A stretch of 16,772 nucleotides of DNA, taken from assembly GCA_017880705.1 (NCBI GenBank), contig JADGRS010000019.1, positions 1 to 16,772 on the forward strand, given 5' to 3'. The stretch's first letter is position 1, and every line of letters begins with the position of its first letter. The translations under genes were made by a program, and so were the position numbers. This document shows, piece after piece, positions 1 to 8,294 of the stretch. This DNA is from Burkholderiales bacterium (GTDB taxonomy: Bacteria; Pseudomonadota; Gammaproteobacteria; Burkholderiales; Usitatibacteraceae). The notes below the pieces were generated by a model. The model did not search any database. It was not told the DNA's origin and was given only the letters and a program-made list of their open reading frames with translations.

Positions 1-1
1 G

Positions 2-580
2 GGCCGCTATCTGGGTGCATCGGACCTCCTGGACCTCAACCAGCAATCGCTGTATGCGATCCGCGACGATCTCACCGGAACCAGCCTTGGCAACGCGCGC
101 ACCGAGACCACGTGCCCGCTCGTCCACCAGTCGCTCACGGTGGTCAACGTGAACACGCGATCGACTACCACGCTGCCCGTGAACCTCACGACGCAGTGCG
201 GATGGTACCTCGACTTCAACCCGGCGGGCGGCAACACCCCCGGGGAGCGCGTGAACGTCGATCCGAAGCTGCAGCTGGGTGTGCTCGCCGTCTCGACGAA
301 CATCCCCGAGCAGAGCGTGTGCACGGTCGGTGGCTCGAGCTTCCTGTACTTCTTCGACTACGCCACGGGCCAGTTCGTGAGCACGTCGACGGGCGGGGTC
401 GTGGGCCAGCGCATCGGCAACGCGATCGCCGTGGGTCTCAACACCTACCGGCTGCCCGATGGCCGCGTGGTGACGACGGTCACGACCTCGGACGACAAGC
501 ACCCGGTCTTCGGCAACCCGAGCAACCCGCTGGTCGGGGCGATCGGCAAGCGAGTCCAGTGGCGCGAGCTGCTTAACTAA
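2..580 (+). CDS. pilY1: Type IV pilus tip/assembly protein PilY1, C-terminal part (5' truncated by window)
   Basis: Only the last 192 codons are present, reading in frame from base 2 to TAA at 578-580. PilY1/PilC proteins sit at the type IV pilus tip, help assembly and adhesion, and carry a C-terminal modified beta-propeller. The fragment matches that propeller: it opens with GRYLGASDLLD and QSLYAIRDDL, then GWYLDF, GERVNVDPKLQLG, a Cys near VGGSSFLYFFDYATG, and ends with a short WREL tail, as family members usually do. These are from memory of the family, not a search. The calcium-binding loop is not in the visible part. An intrinsic terminator follows directly, so this is probably the last gene of the minor-pilin operon to the left. 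An ATG at 140 is internal, since the frame is open and homologous upstream of it. Confidence 0.9.
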   Translation, partial: GRYLGASDLLDLNQQSLYAIRDDLTGTSLGNARTETTCPLVHQSLTVVNVNTRSTTTLPVNLTTQCGWYLDFNPAGGNTPGERVNVDPKLQLGVLAVSTNIPEQSVCTVGGSSFLYFFDYATGQFVSTSTGGVVGQRIGNAIAVGLNTYRLPDGRVVTTVTTSDDKHPVFGNPSNPLVGAIGKRVQWRELLN

Positions 581-594
581 GCGGTAAGGAGAGG

Positions 595-628
595 AAGCGC
601 CCGGCCATCGGTCGGGCGTTTTCTTTTT
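595..628 (+). terminator. Intrinsic terminator after pilY1
   Basis: A 9-bp stem (598-606 with 610-618, one G-T wobble) closes a 3-base loop ATC and is followed by TTTTCTTTTT at 619-628. Stem and T-tract are textbook for a Rho-independent terminator, 15 bases after the pilY1 stop. The T-tract ends only 4 bases before the ATG of the next gene. Confidence 0.88.
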
Positions 629-632
629 GACG

Positions 633-1058
633 ATGGGGATCGAAAAACAGGCCTTCACCCGGATCGCTCTTGGAATCGCGGCGGCGATCGGCCTGTCGCT
701 CGTCGCGCTCGCGTACGAGTTCACGCGCTACCTGCCCGCGAGCGAGCTCGACGCGAAGCCCTATCCCATGCGGCGCATCGATCTCGATTTTCCCGCGTCG
801 AAGGACGGCATCGAGTACTACGGGAAAGTGCGAATGAACGTATTCATCGATTCGCACGGCGAGGTGGACCGCGTCGAGGTGCTCGATTCCAGGGTGCCGC
901 AGCGCTTGCGCGACATCGCCGTGAACGCTTTCTCGCAGGCTCGCTGGGAGCCGGGACGCAAGTGGGGCTTGCGCGTGAAAAGCGTGAAAGAGGTGGAAAT
1001 CGACGTCGAGCCGCCGGCCGGCGCGCTCGGGCAGCCGCTCAGGCCGCCGGAGCCTTGA
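633..1058 (+). CDS. Small membrane-anchored protein with TonB-like C-terminal domain
   Basis: A 141-residue protein. A short basic N-terminus is followed by one hydrophobic segment (about residues 10-28), placing the rest in the periplasm. Residues about 60-126 resemble the TonB C-terminal fold: a [12 protein letters not shown] strand, G76-E-V, an LRDIAVNAF helix, then [10 protein letters not shown] and a final strand VKEVEIDV. TonB energises outer-membrane transport using ExbB/ExbD, but here the long proline-rich periplasmic spacer is missing and no exbBD is nearby, so a canonical TonB role is doubtful. It lies where other genomes carry pilE, between pilY1 and convergent ispH, so a pilus-related role is possible but is inference. 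ATG 633 is the only good start (TTG 627 is an alternative). There is no clear Shine-Dalgarno, because the region is the terminator T-tract. The 3' end overlaps ispH by 20 bp. Confidence 0.72.
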   Translation: MGIEKQAFTRIALGIAAAIGLSLVALAYEFTRYLPASELDAKPYPMRRIDLDFPASKDGIEYYGKVRMNVFIDSHGEVDRVEVLDSRVPQRLRDIAVNAFSQARWEPGRKWGLRVKSVKEVEIDVEPPAGALGQPLRPPEP

Positions 1059-2001
1059 TCCCCTTCGGCAGCGGGAAGGTCACGTTTTCCTCGATGCCGT
1101 CCAGCTCGTGGACGCGCCGCGCGCCGAGGGCCTGCAGCCGCATGATCACTTCGTGCACCAGCACTTCCGGCGCCGAAGCCCCGGCCGTGACGCCGATGCG
1201 GCGCCGGCCTTCGAGCCACTCGGGCTTGAGCTCGTCGGCGTTGTCGACCAGGTAGGCGGCGCGCCCCAGGTTGCGCGCGACCTCGCGAAGCCGGTTGGAG
1301 TTGGAGCTGTTCGGCGATCCGACGACGATCACCAGGTCGCATTGGGGGGCAAGGAACTTCACGGCGTCCTGCCGGTTCTGTGTGGCGTAGCAGATGTCGT
1401 CCTTCTTGGGGCCGACGATCCCGGGAAAGCGTTCCTTCAGCGCCGCGACGATGCGCGCGCAATCGTCGATCGAAAGCGTCGTCTGCGTGACGTAGGCGAG
1501 GCGCCCGGGATCCTTCACGCGCAGCCGGGCCACGTCCTCCTCGCTCTCCACGAGGTACATCCCCTCGCTCGACTGGCCCATGGTGCCTTCGGCCTCGGGG
1601 TGGCCGGTGTGGCCGATCATCACCACCTCGCGTCCCTGCGCGCGCATCTTGGAAACCTCGATGTGCACCTTGGTGACCAGGGGGCAGGTCGCGTCGAACA
1701 CCGCGAGCCCGCGCTCCCGCGCCTCGCGCTGCACCTCCAGCGACACGCCGTGGGCGGAGAAGATCACGGTGCTGCCCGCGGGAACCTCCGCGAGCTCCTC
1801 GACGAAGACGGCGCCCTTCGCGCGCAGGTCGTCCACCACGAACTTGTTGTGCACGATCTCGTGGCGCACGTAGATCGGCGCGCCGTGCAGCTCGAGCGCC
1901 CGCTCGACGATCGCGATCGCGCGGTCGACGCCCGCGCAGAAGCCGCGCGGTTTGGCGAGCAGGATCTCGAGGTCGTCGTTGGAAGGCACCGATGCGCTCA
2001 C
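1039..2001 (-). CDS. ispH: 4-hydroxy-3-methylbut-2-enyl diphosphate reductase IspH (LytB)
   Basis: IspH catalyses the last step of the MEP isoprenoid pathway, reducing HMBPP to IPP and DMAPP with a [4Fe-4S] cluster in the cytoplasm. The 320-residue length is normal. The three cluster cysteines are visible: C22 in [12 protein letters not shown]106 in FDATCPLV and C204 in DICYATQ. Substrate-site signatures SAHG (about 82-85), HTGHPE with H134 and E136, TQTTLS and SPNSSNS are intact. The start is GTG 1999-2001, with GGAG 7 bases upstream; this GTG overlaps the lspA stop as GTGA, indicating translational coupling. It is the last cistron of the murJ-ribF-ileS-lspA-ispH operon. The fkpB (SlpA-type FKBP) gene that separates lspA and ispH in E. 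coli and Pseudomonas is absent. Confidence 0.97.
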   Translation of the reverse strand: MSASVPSNDDLEILLAKPRGFCAGVDRAIAIVERALELHGAPIYVRHEIVHNKFVVDDLRAKGAVFVEELAEVPAGSTVIFSAHGVSLEVQREARERGLAVFDATCPLVTKVHIEVSKMRAQGREVVMIGHTGHPEAEGTMGQSSEGMYLVESEEDVARLRVKDPGRLAYVTQTTLSIDDCARIVAALKERFPGIVGPKKDDICYATQNRQDAVKFLAPQCDLVIVVGSPNSSNSNRLREVARNLGRAAYLVDNADELKPEWLEGRRRIGVTAGASAPEVLVHEVIMRLQALGARRVHELDGIEENVTFPLPKGIKAPAA

Positions 2002-2504
2002 GGTTTCTCCTGTTGCGCGGGCCCGGCGCCGCGACCCGATCGCAGGCTGTCCCAGATGAGAGTCGCCACCCCGACGGTGATGGCGGAGTCGGCGACGTTG
2101 AAGGCGGGCCAATAGTATCCCGCGGCGTGGACCTGGATGAAATCCACGACGTGGCCCAGCGTGATGCGGTCGTAGAGATTCCCGAGCGCGCCGCCCAGCA
2201 CCAGGGCAAGGCCGAGCGCGGTCGCGCGCTCGCCATGCTGCCGCCGCAGCATGGCGACGATCACCGTCGCGATCACGATCGTGAGCCCCGTGAAGAACCA
2301 GCGCTGCCAGCCGCCGGCGTTCGCGAGGAAGCTGAAGGCGGCGCCCGTGTTGTGCATGAGGACCATGTTGAAGAAGGGCGTCACTTCGCGCACTTCGCCG
2401 GGCGTGAAGGCCGCGCTCACCCACGCCTTGGTGGCGAGGTCGAGGACGATCACGGCGGCGCTCACGGCGAGCCAGCGAGTCCAGGCGGGGCGCGCCTCAG
2501 GCAT
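1998..2504 (-). CDS. lspA: Lipoprotein signal peptidase (signal peptidase II)
   Basis: LspA is an inner-membrane aspartyl protease that removes signal peptides from diacylglyceryl-modified prolipoproteins. The protein has 168 residues and four hydrophobic segments (about 10-30, 66-86, 95-112, 135-152). The catalytic aspartates are D121 in GHVVDFI and D139 in FNVADSAI. Also conserved are VLDLATK near the N-terminus, [10 protein letters not shown], and GNLYDR. I chose the ATG at 2502-2504, preceded by GAGGAG; a longer open frame upstream is ileS coding sequence in another frame. The gene overlaps the ileS 3' end by 8 bp and shares GTGA with ispH, so it is tightly coupled on both sides. Its neighbours are the classical ones for this gene. 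Confidence 0.97.
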   Translation of the reverse strand: MPEARPAWTRWLAVSAAVIVLDLATKAWVSAAFTPGEVREVTPFFNMVLMHNTGAAFSFLANAGGWQRWFFTGLTIVIATVIVAMLRRQHGERATALGLALVLGGALGNLYDRITLGHVVDFIQVHAAGYYWPAFNVADSAITVGVATLIWDSLRSGRGAGPAQQEKP

Positions 2505-5316
2505 GCCGCCGCTCCTCGCCCGGGCCCTCGAGATTCGACACGCAGCGCGCGCAGATCGTCGGGTGCCTCGAGTCGGCGCCGACGTCGGCGCGCCAATGCC
2601 AGCAGCGTTCGCATTTCTGGTGGGCGCTCGCCGCCCCGCCCACGTCGATCCCATCGGCGCCGGCGCGTGCCGCGGCTCGCGAGATGATCAGCAGGAACTT
2701 GAGGTCGTCGCCGAGGGCGGCAAGGAGCGCGAGATCCTCGGCGCCCACGGCGAGGTCGACCTCCGCCTGCAGCGAGGAGCCGATGCCGCCGGCCGCACGC
2801 ACGTCCTCGAGCTTTCGCGTGACCGCCGCGCGGATCTCGCGCAATCGTTTCCATCTCGCCGCGAGCGCCGCCTCGCCTTCCTGATTCGGCAGCACCTCTT
2901 TCCAGGTGTGCAGGAAGACGCTGTCGGGCGCTTCGCCCGCGCGCGCGGCATTCAGCACGGCCCATGCCTCCTCCGCCGTGAAAGAAAGGATCGGCGCCAT
3001 CAACCGCAGCAGGATCTGCGTCACGTGGTGGAGCGCCGTCTGCGCGGAGCGCCGCGGCCGCGATTTCGCGCCCGTCGTGTACAGGCGGTCCTTGAGGATG
3101 TCGAGCCAGAAGCCGCCCAGGTCCTCGGAACAGAAATTCTGCAGGCGCTGCGCGACGAGATGGAAATCGAACTTCTCGTAGTCGGCGATGCACGCCGAAG
3201 CCATCTCGCGCGTCATCGCGAGCGCGTAGCGGTCGATCTCGACCCACTCGGCCATCGGGAGCGAGTCGCGCGCGGCGTCGAAGTCGGCGGTGTTGGCGAG
3301 GAGGAAGCGCAGCGTGTTTCGGATCCTCCGGTAGCTCTCCACGACGCGCTTCAGGATCTCGTCGGAGATGGCGAGCTCGCTCGAGTAGTCGGTCGAGGCG
3401 ACCCACAGGCGCAGGATGTCCGCGCCGAGCTTGTCCGAGATCGTTCTTGGCGCGGTGGCGTTCTGGAGCGACTTCGACATCTTCCGGCCTTCGCCGTCGA
3501 CCACGAAGCCGTGCGTGAGGAGCGCATCGTAGGGCGCGCGCCCGTCCATGCCGCATCCCGTGAGCAGGCTCGACTGGAACCATCCGCGATGCTGGTCGGA
3601 GCCTTCGAGGTACAGGTTGGCCGGCCACTTCTGGTCCGCGAGCTTGCGCAGCACCGTGAAGTGCGTCGTGCCCGAATCGAACCAGACGTCGACGGTGTCG
3701 GTGATCTTGCGGTACTTCGCCCCATCGACGCCGAAATCCTCGGGCGAGGCGGCGAACCAGGCCTCGATGCCGCCCACCTCGACCTTCGCCGCGGCCTTCT
3801 CGATGAGCGCCTCGGTGTCGGGATGCAGCTCGTCGGTGTCACGGTGAAGGAAGAAGGGCAGCGGCACGCCCCAGTAGCGCTGGCGCGAGAGCGTCCAGTC
3901 CGGGCGGTTCTGGATCATCGCGGTCAGGCGCGAGCGGCCCCAATCAGGGTAGAAGCGCGTGTTGTTGATCGCGTGGATGGCGATCTCGCGGAGCGTGTGC
4001 CCGTCGGTGCCGGGCATGCCCACGTGCGCGGGCTTGTCCATGCCGATGAACCACTGCGTCGTCGCGCGGAAGATGATCGGCGTCTTGTGGCGCCAGCAGT
4101 GCGGGTAGCTGTGGCGGAAAGGCTCGTGCTTCAGGAGGGCGCCGTTCGCCTCGAGCGTGGCGACGATGTCCTTCTCGGCTTCGCGCACGTTGCGGCCCGC
4201 GAAGAGCGCCACGTTCGCCTTGTAGCGCCCCTCGTCGTCGACGGGCTGCTCGAGGGGCAGCTTGTACTTCACGCCGACCTCGAAGTCCTCGACGCCGTGG
4301 GCGGGGGCCGTATGCACCAGCCCCGTCCCGGATTCGGTCGTCACGTGCTGGGCGAGCACCACCGGCACTTCGCGATCGATGAAAGGATGCCTGAACACGA
4401 GGCCCTCGAGCGCCACGCCGGTCGCGCGGCCGAGGATCGATTTCGCGGCGAGGCCGTAGCGGGCGAGGCACGCATCGCGCAGCGCCGCGGCGAGGATGAG
4501 GGCGCCGCGCTCGGTGTCGACCAATTCGTATTCGACCTCCGCCCCCGCCGCTATCGCCCGGTTCCCGGGGAGCGTCCACGGCGTGGTGGTCCAGATCACT
4601 GCGAACGCACGACCGGGATTTCCCCGCGCATCGAATGCCGCGGCCACCGCGCCCGGGTCCACGGCGGCGAACGCCACGTCGACCGCGGGCGAAGTCTTGT
4701 CCTCGTACTCGACCTCGGCCTCGGCGAGCGCGGAGGCGCAGTCGATGCACCAGTTCACCGGCTTCAATCCGCGGTACAGGAGCCCCGTCTTCCAGATGCG
4801 GCCGAGCGCGCGGATCTCCGAGCCTTCGGTCGCGAAGTCCATCGTCTTGTACGGATGCTCCCAGTCGCCGAGCACGCCCAGGCGCTGGAAATCCGCCTTC
4901 TGCCTTTCGATCTGCTCGGCGGCGTAGGCGCGGCAGAGCGCGCGGGCCTTGTTCGGCTCGAGATTGCGCCCGTGCTTCTTCTCGATCACGTGCTCGATCG
5001 GAAGTCCGTGGCAGTCCCATCCCGGCGTGTACGGCGCGTCGAAGCCCGCGAGCGTCTTCGACTTCACGACGAGGTCCTTCAGGATCTTGTTGACCGCGTG
5101 GCCGATGTGAATGTCGCCGTTGGCGTAGGGCGGCCCGTCGTGCAGCACGTATTTCACGCGGCCGCGGGCGTGGGCGCGGATGCGCTCGTAGAGCTTCGTG
5201 TCCTGCCACGCCTTGATCCACTGCGGCTCGCGCTTCGCGAGGTCGCCGCGCATCGGGAACGGCGTCTCCGGCAGGTTCAGCGTGCGCTTGTAGTCGATCT
5301 TCGTGTCGTTCGGCAT
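2497..5316 (-). CDS. ileS: Isoleucyl-tRNA synthetase
   Basis: IleS charges tRNA-Ile with isoleucine and edits misactivated valine. The 939-residue length is typical of the bacterial class Ia enzyme. The HIGH motif lies at residues 70-73 ([11 protein letters not shown]) and KMSKS at 612-616, with DGPPYANG just before HIGH. The editing domain between them contains [10 protein letters not shown] and [11 protein letters not shown]. The C-terminal zinc-binding module has C902, C905, C922 and C925 (CERCWHW and CARC), as in the eukaryote-unlike bacterial form. The ATG at 5314-5316 gives the expected N-terminus with [13 protein letters not shown]. It starts 9 bases after the ribF stop with a weak ribosome site (GGTGA), so translation probably depends on coupling. 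A very long antisense open frame covers this gene and is not considered coding. Confidence 0.98.
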   Translation of the reverse strand: MPNDTKIDYKRTLNLPETPFPMRGDLAKREPQWIKAWQDTKLYERIRAHARGRVKYVLHDGPPYANGDIHIGHAVNKILKDLVVKSKTLAGFDAPYTPGWDCHGLPIEHVIEKKHGRNLEPNKARALCRAYAAEQIERQKADFQRLGVLGDWEHPYKTMDFATEGSEIRALGRIWKTGLLYRGLKPVNWCIDCASALAEAEVEYEDKTSPAVDVAFAAVDPGAVAAAFDARGNPGRAFAVIWTTTPWTLPGNRAIAAGAEVEYELVDTERGALILAAALRDACLARYGLAAKSILGRATGVALEGLVFRHPFIDREVPVVLAQHVTTESGTGLVHTAPAHGVEDFEVGVKYKLPLEQPVDDEGRYKANVALFAGRNVREAEKDIVATLEANGALLKHEPFRHSYPHCWRHKTPIIFRATTQWFIGMDKPAHVGMPGTDGHTLREIAIHAINNTRFYPDWGRSRLTAMIQNRPDWTLSRQRYWGVPLPFFLHRDTDELHPDTEALIEKAAAKVEVGGIEAWFAASPEDFGVDGAKYRKITDTVDVWFDSGTTHFTVLRKLADQKWPANLYLEGSDQHRGWFQSSLLTGCGMDGRAPYDALLTHGFVVDGEGRKMSKSLQNATAPRTISDKLGADILRLWVASTDYSSELAISDEILKRVVESYRRIRNTLRFLLANTADFDAARDSLPMAEWVEIDRYALAMTREMASACIADYEKFDFHLVAQRLQNFCSEDLGGFWLDILKDRLYTTGAKSRPRRSAQTALHHVTQILLRLMAPILSFTAEEAWAVLNAARAGEAPDSVFLHTWKEVLPNQEGEAALAARWKRLREIRAAVTRKLEDVRAAGGIGSSLQAEVDLAVGAEDLALLAALGDDLKFLLIISRAAARAGADGIDVGGAASAHQKCERCWHWRADVGADSRHPTICARCVSNLEGPGEERRHA

Positions 5317-5325
5317 CGGATGCTT

Positions 5326-6252
5326 TCACCAGGTTCGTGGCGCGCGGAAGACTTCCCGCGCCGCGTCGCAGTCCCGCTCGATCTGCGCGCGCAGCTCGTC
5401 GAGCGAGGCGAAATGCGCCTCGTCGCGCAGCTTCTTCACGAACTCGATGGTGAGGCGCCGTCCGTAGAGGTCGCCTGAGAAATCGAAGAGGAACGCTTCG
5501 AGAGTCGCCGGGCCGTTCGAACGCACGGCCGGGTTGATTCCGAGGCTCGCCACTCCCTCGAGTCCGCGAGTTGCTGCACCGAAGCATTTTACCGCAAAGA
5601 TGCCTTGCACCGCCGCCTTCGGGCGGGCGAGGCGCACGTTGGCCGTCGGGAAGCCCATCACCCGCCCGCGCCGCGCGCCGTGCACGACGCGGCCGCAGAT
5701 CGCGTAGGGGCGCGCGAGCATGCGCGCCGCGGCGGCGAAATCGGCGGACGCGAGCGCTTCGCGCACGCGGGTGCTCGAGACGCGCGCGCCCTCGATCGTC
5801 ACGGCGGGAAGCACCTCGACCTCGAAGCCGAGCGCGCGGCCCGCGGCGGCGAGGGATGCGCTATCGCCCTTTCGTCCCGCGCCGTAGCGGAAATCCTGGC
5901 CCACCATCACCCAGCGCGCGCGATGGTGGCGCGCCAGCCGGGACTCGAATTCCGCGGCGGTGAGCGCGGCGAAGCGCGCGCCGAAGCGCTCGACGAACGC
6001 GATGCCGATGTCGCTCGCCGCGATCGCCGCGAGCTTTTCCGCGAGGCTCGACAGGCGCGCCGGCGCGGCGAGCGGGGCGAAGTACTCGCGAGGCAGCGGC
6101 TCGAAGGTGAGCGCGGCGGCGGAAATCCCGCGCTCGCGCGCCGCCTGCCCGACCCGCGCGAGCATCGCCTGGTGGCCGCGATGCACGCCGTCGAAGCTGC
6201 CGATGGCGATCGCGGTCGGGGCGGGGGAGGCCGCATGGCGAAGGAGCTTCAC
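5326..6252 (-). CDS. ribF: Bifunctional riboflavin kinase / FAD synthetase
   Basis: RibF phosphorylates riboflavin to FMN and adenylylates it to FAD. The 308-residue protein has the N-terminal nucleotidyltransferase domain with SFDGVHRGHQ (HxGH at 24-27), VGQDFRYGAGRKGD and SSTRVREAL. The C-terminal kinase domain has GRVMGFPTANV, a SLGINPAV stretch, the LEAFLFDF segment carrying the usual catalytic Glu, and GDLYGRRL, ending in a typical D-C-D-A-A-R-E helix. The start is GTG 6250-6252, 6 bases after the murJ stop. This GTG lies within a perfect inverted repeat (6250-6267) and has only a weak Shine-Dalgarno, suggesting translation coupled to murJ. It is the second cistron of the murJ operon and sits in its usual place upstream of ileS. 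Confidence 0.97.
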   Translation of the reverse strand: MKLLRHAASPAPTAIAIGSFDGVHRGHQAMLARVGQAARERGISAAALTFEPLPREYFAPLAAPARLSSLAEKLAAIAASDIGIAFVERFGARFAALTAAEFESRLARHHRARWVMVGQDFRYGAGRKGDSASLAAAGRALGFEVEVLPAVTIEGARVSSTRVREALASADFAAAARMLARPYAICGRVVHGARRGRVMGFPTANVRLARPKAAVQGIFAVKCFGAATRGLEGVASLGINPAVRSNGPATLEAFLFDFSGDLYGRRLTIEFVKKLRDEAHFASLDELRAQIERDCDAAREVFRAPRTW

Positions 6253-6282
6253 GAGTGCTCACTCGTGCCGGGAATAATCCCG
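6250..6282 (-). promoter_or_regulatory. Tandem RNA hairpins at the murJ stop / ribF start junction
   Basis: 6250-6267 is a perfect inverted repeat, CACGAGTG-CT-CACTCGTG on the plus strand. In the minus-strand transcript it can fold as a 7-bp stem with a GAGC loop that contains the murJ UGA stop and ends on the ribF GUG start. Directly 5' in the transcript, 6269-6282 forms a second hairpin (CGGGA, loop UUAU, UCCCG) in the last murJ codons. A ribosome ending murJ would open the stem, so start-codon sequestration with translational coupling is the natural reading. The fold is seen in the sequence; the function is inferred. Confidence 0.5.
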
Positions 6283-7791
6283 CAAACGAAACCCCATCAA
6301 CGCCAGAGATCCGAAGTACGTGGCGGTTCCGGCGACGATCACGATCGTGAGCTTCAGCGCGCGCGCACCGGCCGCGATCTCGAACCACGACGCCTCGCTT
6401 CCCATCGAGTACCAGAGCGCTCCTCCCATGAGATAGAGCGCGACCGCGACCTTCATCAGGAACGCGGCCCATCCGGGCTCGGGGCGATACAAGCCCGCTT
6501 TGCGCATGAGGAACCACAGCCACGCGGCGTTGAAGCATGCGCCCACCGAGATCGACAACGCGAGGCCCGCGTGCTGGAAGTAGTGAACAAAGGCGACGTT
6601 CAGGAGTTGCGTCACGACGAGGGTGGCGATCGCGACCTTGACCGGCGTGCGAATGTTCTGGCGCGCGTAGAAGCCCGGAGCGAGCACCTTCACGAGGATG
6701 ATGCCCGCGAGCCCCACGGCGTAGCCGACGAGCGCGTTTCTCGTCATCATGACGTCGTGCTGCAGGAACTCGCCATGCCAGAACAGGGTCGCGACGAGCG
6801 GCACCGCGAGGATCGCGAGCGCGACGGCCGCGGGAAGGGCGAGCAGCAACGCGATGCGAAGTCCCCAGTCGAGGAGTCGCGAGTAGGCGGCGGTGTCGTC
6901 GGACGCGTGGTGGCGCACGAGCGACGGCAGCAGCACCGTGCCGAGCGCGACGCCCAGCAGGGCCGAGGGAAACTCCATCAGCCGGTCGGCGAAGTAGAGC
7001 CACGACACGGCCCCGTCGCCCAGGTTCGATGCGATCTGCGTGTTGATGAGCAGGCTCACCTGCGCGACCGAGACGCCGAGCGCCGCCGGGGCCATGAGCT
7101 TGAGGATGCGCATCACGCCTTCGTCGTGGGGCGCCCAGCACGGCGCGGGCAACATGCCGATGCGCTTGAGGAACGGGACCTGGAACGCGAGCTGCGCGAG
7201 GCCGCCGAAGAAAACCGCCCATGCGAGAGCGATGATCGGCTTGTCGAGGTGAGGGGCGACGAGCAGCGCAAACGCGATGAACGAGATGTTGAGGAGGACC
7301 GGCGTGAACGCGGGCGCCTTGAAGGCGCCGTAGGTGTTGAGGAGCCCCGCCGAGAACGACACCAGCGACACGAAGAGGATGTACGGAAAGCAGATCCGCA
7401 GCATGGTGACGGTGAGGGCGAATTTCTCGGCGTCCTTGGTGAAGCCGTAGGCGCTGAGATACACGACGAGGGGCGCGGCGACGACGCCGATCAGCGTCGC
7501 GATGAAGAGCACCGCGGCCAGCACGGCGAGCACCTTTCCCGCGAGCTCGCGCGTCGCCTCGTCGCCCTTGCGCCCACGGTATTCGCCCAGCACGGGCACG
7601 AACGCCTGCGAGAAGGCGCCTTCCGCGAAGAGGCGCCGCAGGAGATTGGGGATGCGGAATGCGACGACGAAGGCGTCCATCGCGAAGCCCGCGCCGAAGA
7701 GCACCGCGAGCAGGGTGTCGCGGATGAAGCCCGTGACGCGCGAGGCGAGCGTCATGCCGCTCACGGAAGCGGCCGCCCTCAGCAGATTCAC
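6259..7791 (-). CDS. murJ: Lipid II flippase MurJ (MviN)
   Basis: MurJ is the MOP-superfamily inner-membrane transporter that flips lipid II outward for peptidoglycan synthesis. The protein has 510 residues and many hydrophobic segments consistent with about 14 helices. The N-terminus is highly conserved: M-N-L-L-R, then SRVTGFIRD and ATDAF/MDAF-like FAMDAFVVAFRIPNLLRRLFAEGAFSQAFVPV. R18, R24, D39 and R52 coincide with residues known to be essential in E. coli MurJ. The start is GTG 7789-7791; it restores the family's MNLL start, although the nearest GGAG touches the start codon, so initiation may be weak or nearly leaderless. It is the first gene of the minus-strand operon, divergent from rpsT across a 147-bp gap. 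I see no convincing promoter for it in that gap. Confidence 0.97.
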   Translation of the reverse strand: MNLLRAAASVSGMTLASRVTGFIRDTLLAVLFGAGFAMDAFVVAFRIPNLLRRLFAEGAFSQAFVPVLGEYRGRKGDEATRELAGKVLAVLAAVLFIATLIGVVAAPLVVYLSAYGFTKDAEKFALTVTMLRICFPYILFVSLVSFSAGLLNTYGAFKAPAFTPVLLNISFIAFALLVAPHLDKPIIALAWAVFFGGLAQLAFQVPFLKRIGMLPAPCWAPHDEGVMRILKLMAPAALGVSVAQVSLLINTQIASNLGDGAVSWLYFADRLMEFPSALLGVALGTVLLPSLVRHHASDDTAAYSRLLDWGLRIALLLALPAAVALAILAVPLVATLFWHGEFLQHDVMMTRNALVGYAVGLAGIILVKVLAPGFYARQNIRTPVKVAIATLVVTQLLNVAFVHYFQHAGLALSISVGACFNAAWLWFLMRKAGLYRPEPGWAAFLMKVAVALYLMGGALWYSMGSEASWFEIAAGARALKLTIVIVAGTATYFGSLALMGFRLRDYSRHE

Positions 7792-7800
7792 TCCAGGGCT

Positions 7801-7829
7801 TTGTTTTGTATGGACAAGCGGTGTATGAT
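7801..7829 (+). promoter_or_regulatory. Probable sigma-70 promoter of rpsT
   Basis: TTGTTT at 7801-7806 and TATGAT at 7824-7829 are separated by 17 bases, in the only AT-rich stretch of the murJ-rpsT gap. Transcription would begin near 7836, giving a leader of roughly 100 bases before rpsT. That leader holds a 9-base direct repeat CGGGTTCGC at 7869-7877 and 7902-7910. The -35 element matches only its TTG part. Confidence 0.6.
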
Positions 7830-7938
7830 ATCAGGCTTCGTTTCGTGAACTCGCTCCGGGTTTTGTGGCGGGTTCGCGGCTACTCCGGTTTGAGTTGTTT
7901 CCGGGTTCGCATCGCTCAACTACTGAGATTTTTAATCC

Positions 7939-8211
7939 ATGGCCAACACCAAGCAGGCCGCCAAGCGCGCCAAGAAATCCATCAAGCAGCGCTCGGCCAA
8001 CGTGAGCCTGCGCACCCACCTGCGCAGCGCCATCAAGAAAGTGCAGAAAGCGATCACCGCCGGCGACCATGCCGCGGCCCAGGCCGTGCTGAAGACCGAG
8101 CAGTCGACCATCGATGCCATCGCCGACAAGCGCATCATCCACAAGAACAAGGCGGCGCGACACAAGAGCCGCCTCGCGGCGCAGATCAAGGCGCTGGGAA
8201 CCCGTACCTGA
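7939..8211 (+). CDS. rpsT: 30S ribosomal protein S20
   Basis: A 90-residue, very basic protein that binds 16S rRNA early in 30S assembly. The sequence starts [14 protein letters not shown] and continues with [16 protein letters not shown], both hallmarks of bacterial S20, and the length fits. The start is ATG 7939-7941 behind an AT-rich leader; the ribosome site is weak (GAGA about 8 bases upstream), which is in line with a family known to be autoregulated at translation, though regulation here is not shown by the sequence. It is monocistronic in appearance, with a promoter at 7801-7829 and a terminator at 8234-8262. Adjacency to divergent murJ is a common proteobacterial arrangement. Confidence 0.98.
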   Translation: MANTKQAAKRAKKSIKQRSANVSLRTHLRSAIKKVQKAITAGDHAAAQAVLKTEQSTIDAIADKRIIHKNKAARHKSRLAAQIKALGTRT

Positions 8212-8233
8212 CGCACCGAGAATCGCAAGCCCG

Positions 8234-8262
8234 CGGCGGCCCAAGGCCGCCGTTCTCGTTTT
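8234..8262 (+). terminator. Intrinsic terminator after rpsT
   Basis: A perfect 8-bp stem CGGCGGCC (8234-8241) / GGCCGCCG (8245-8252) with a CAA loop begins 23 bases after the rpsT stop and is followed by TTCTCGTTTT. Outer bases GAGAA (about 8218-8222) could also pair with TTCTC (8254-8258). The T-tract is interrupted, so some read-through into argD is plausible. Confidence 0.75.
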
Positions 8263-8294
8263 GAGGCACCGTATTTCGCCATGAGAGGCCCACG

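Noticed and set aside
627..655. TTGACG near 627-632 as a -35 element for the TonB-like gene
   Set aside because: It lies within the start region and no matching -10 appears 16-18 bases further on.
2251..5478. A plus-strand open frame of 1075 codons, longer than ileS and antisense to it
   Set aside because: It is the complementary frame of GC-biased codons in ileS, lspA and ribF. The translation is Arg/Val/Glu-rich with no domain pattern, while ileS carries all catalytic motifs.
7824..7833. Back-to-back -10 elements for rpsT and murJ sharing TGATATCA
   Set aside because: The minus-strand TATCAT lacks any acceptable -35 at 16-18 bases, so only the rpsT side was annotated.
5605..7848. A plus-strand open frame of 747 codons antisense to ribF and murJ
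   Set aside because: Low-complexity, charge-rich translation typical of antisense high-GC frames; both genes beneath are clearly real.
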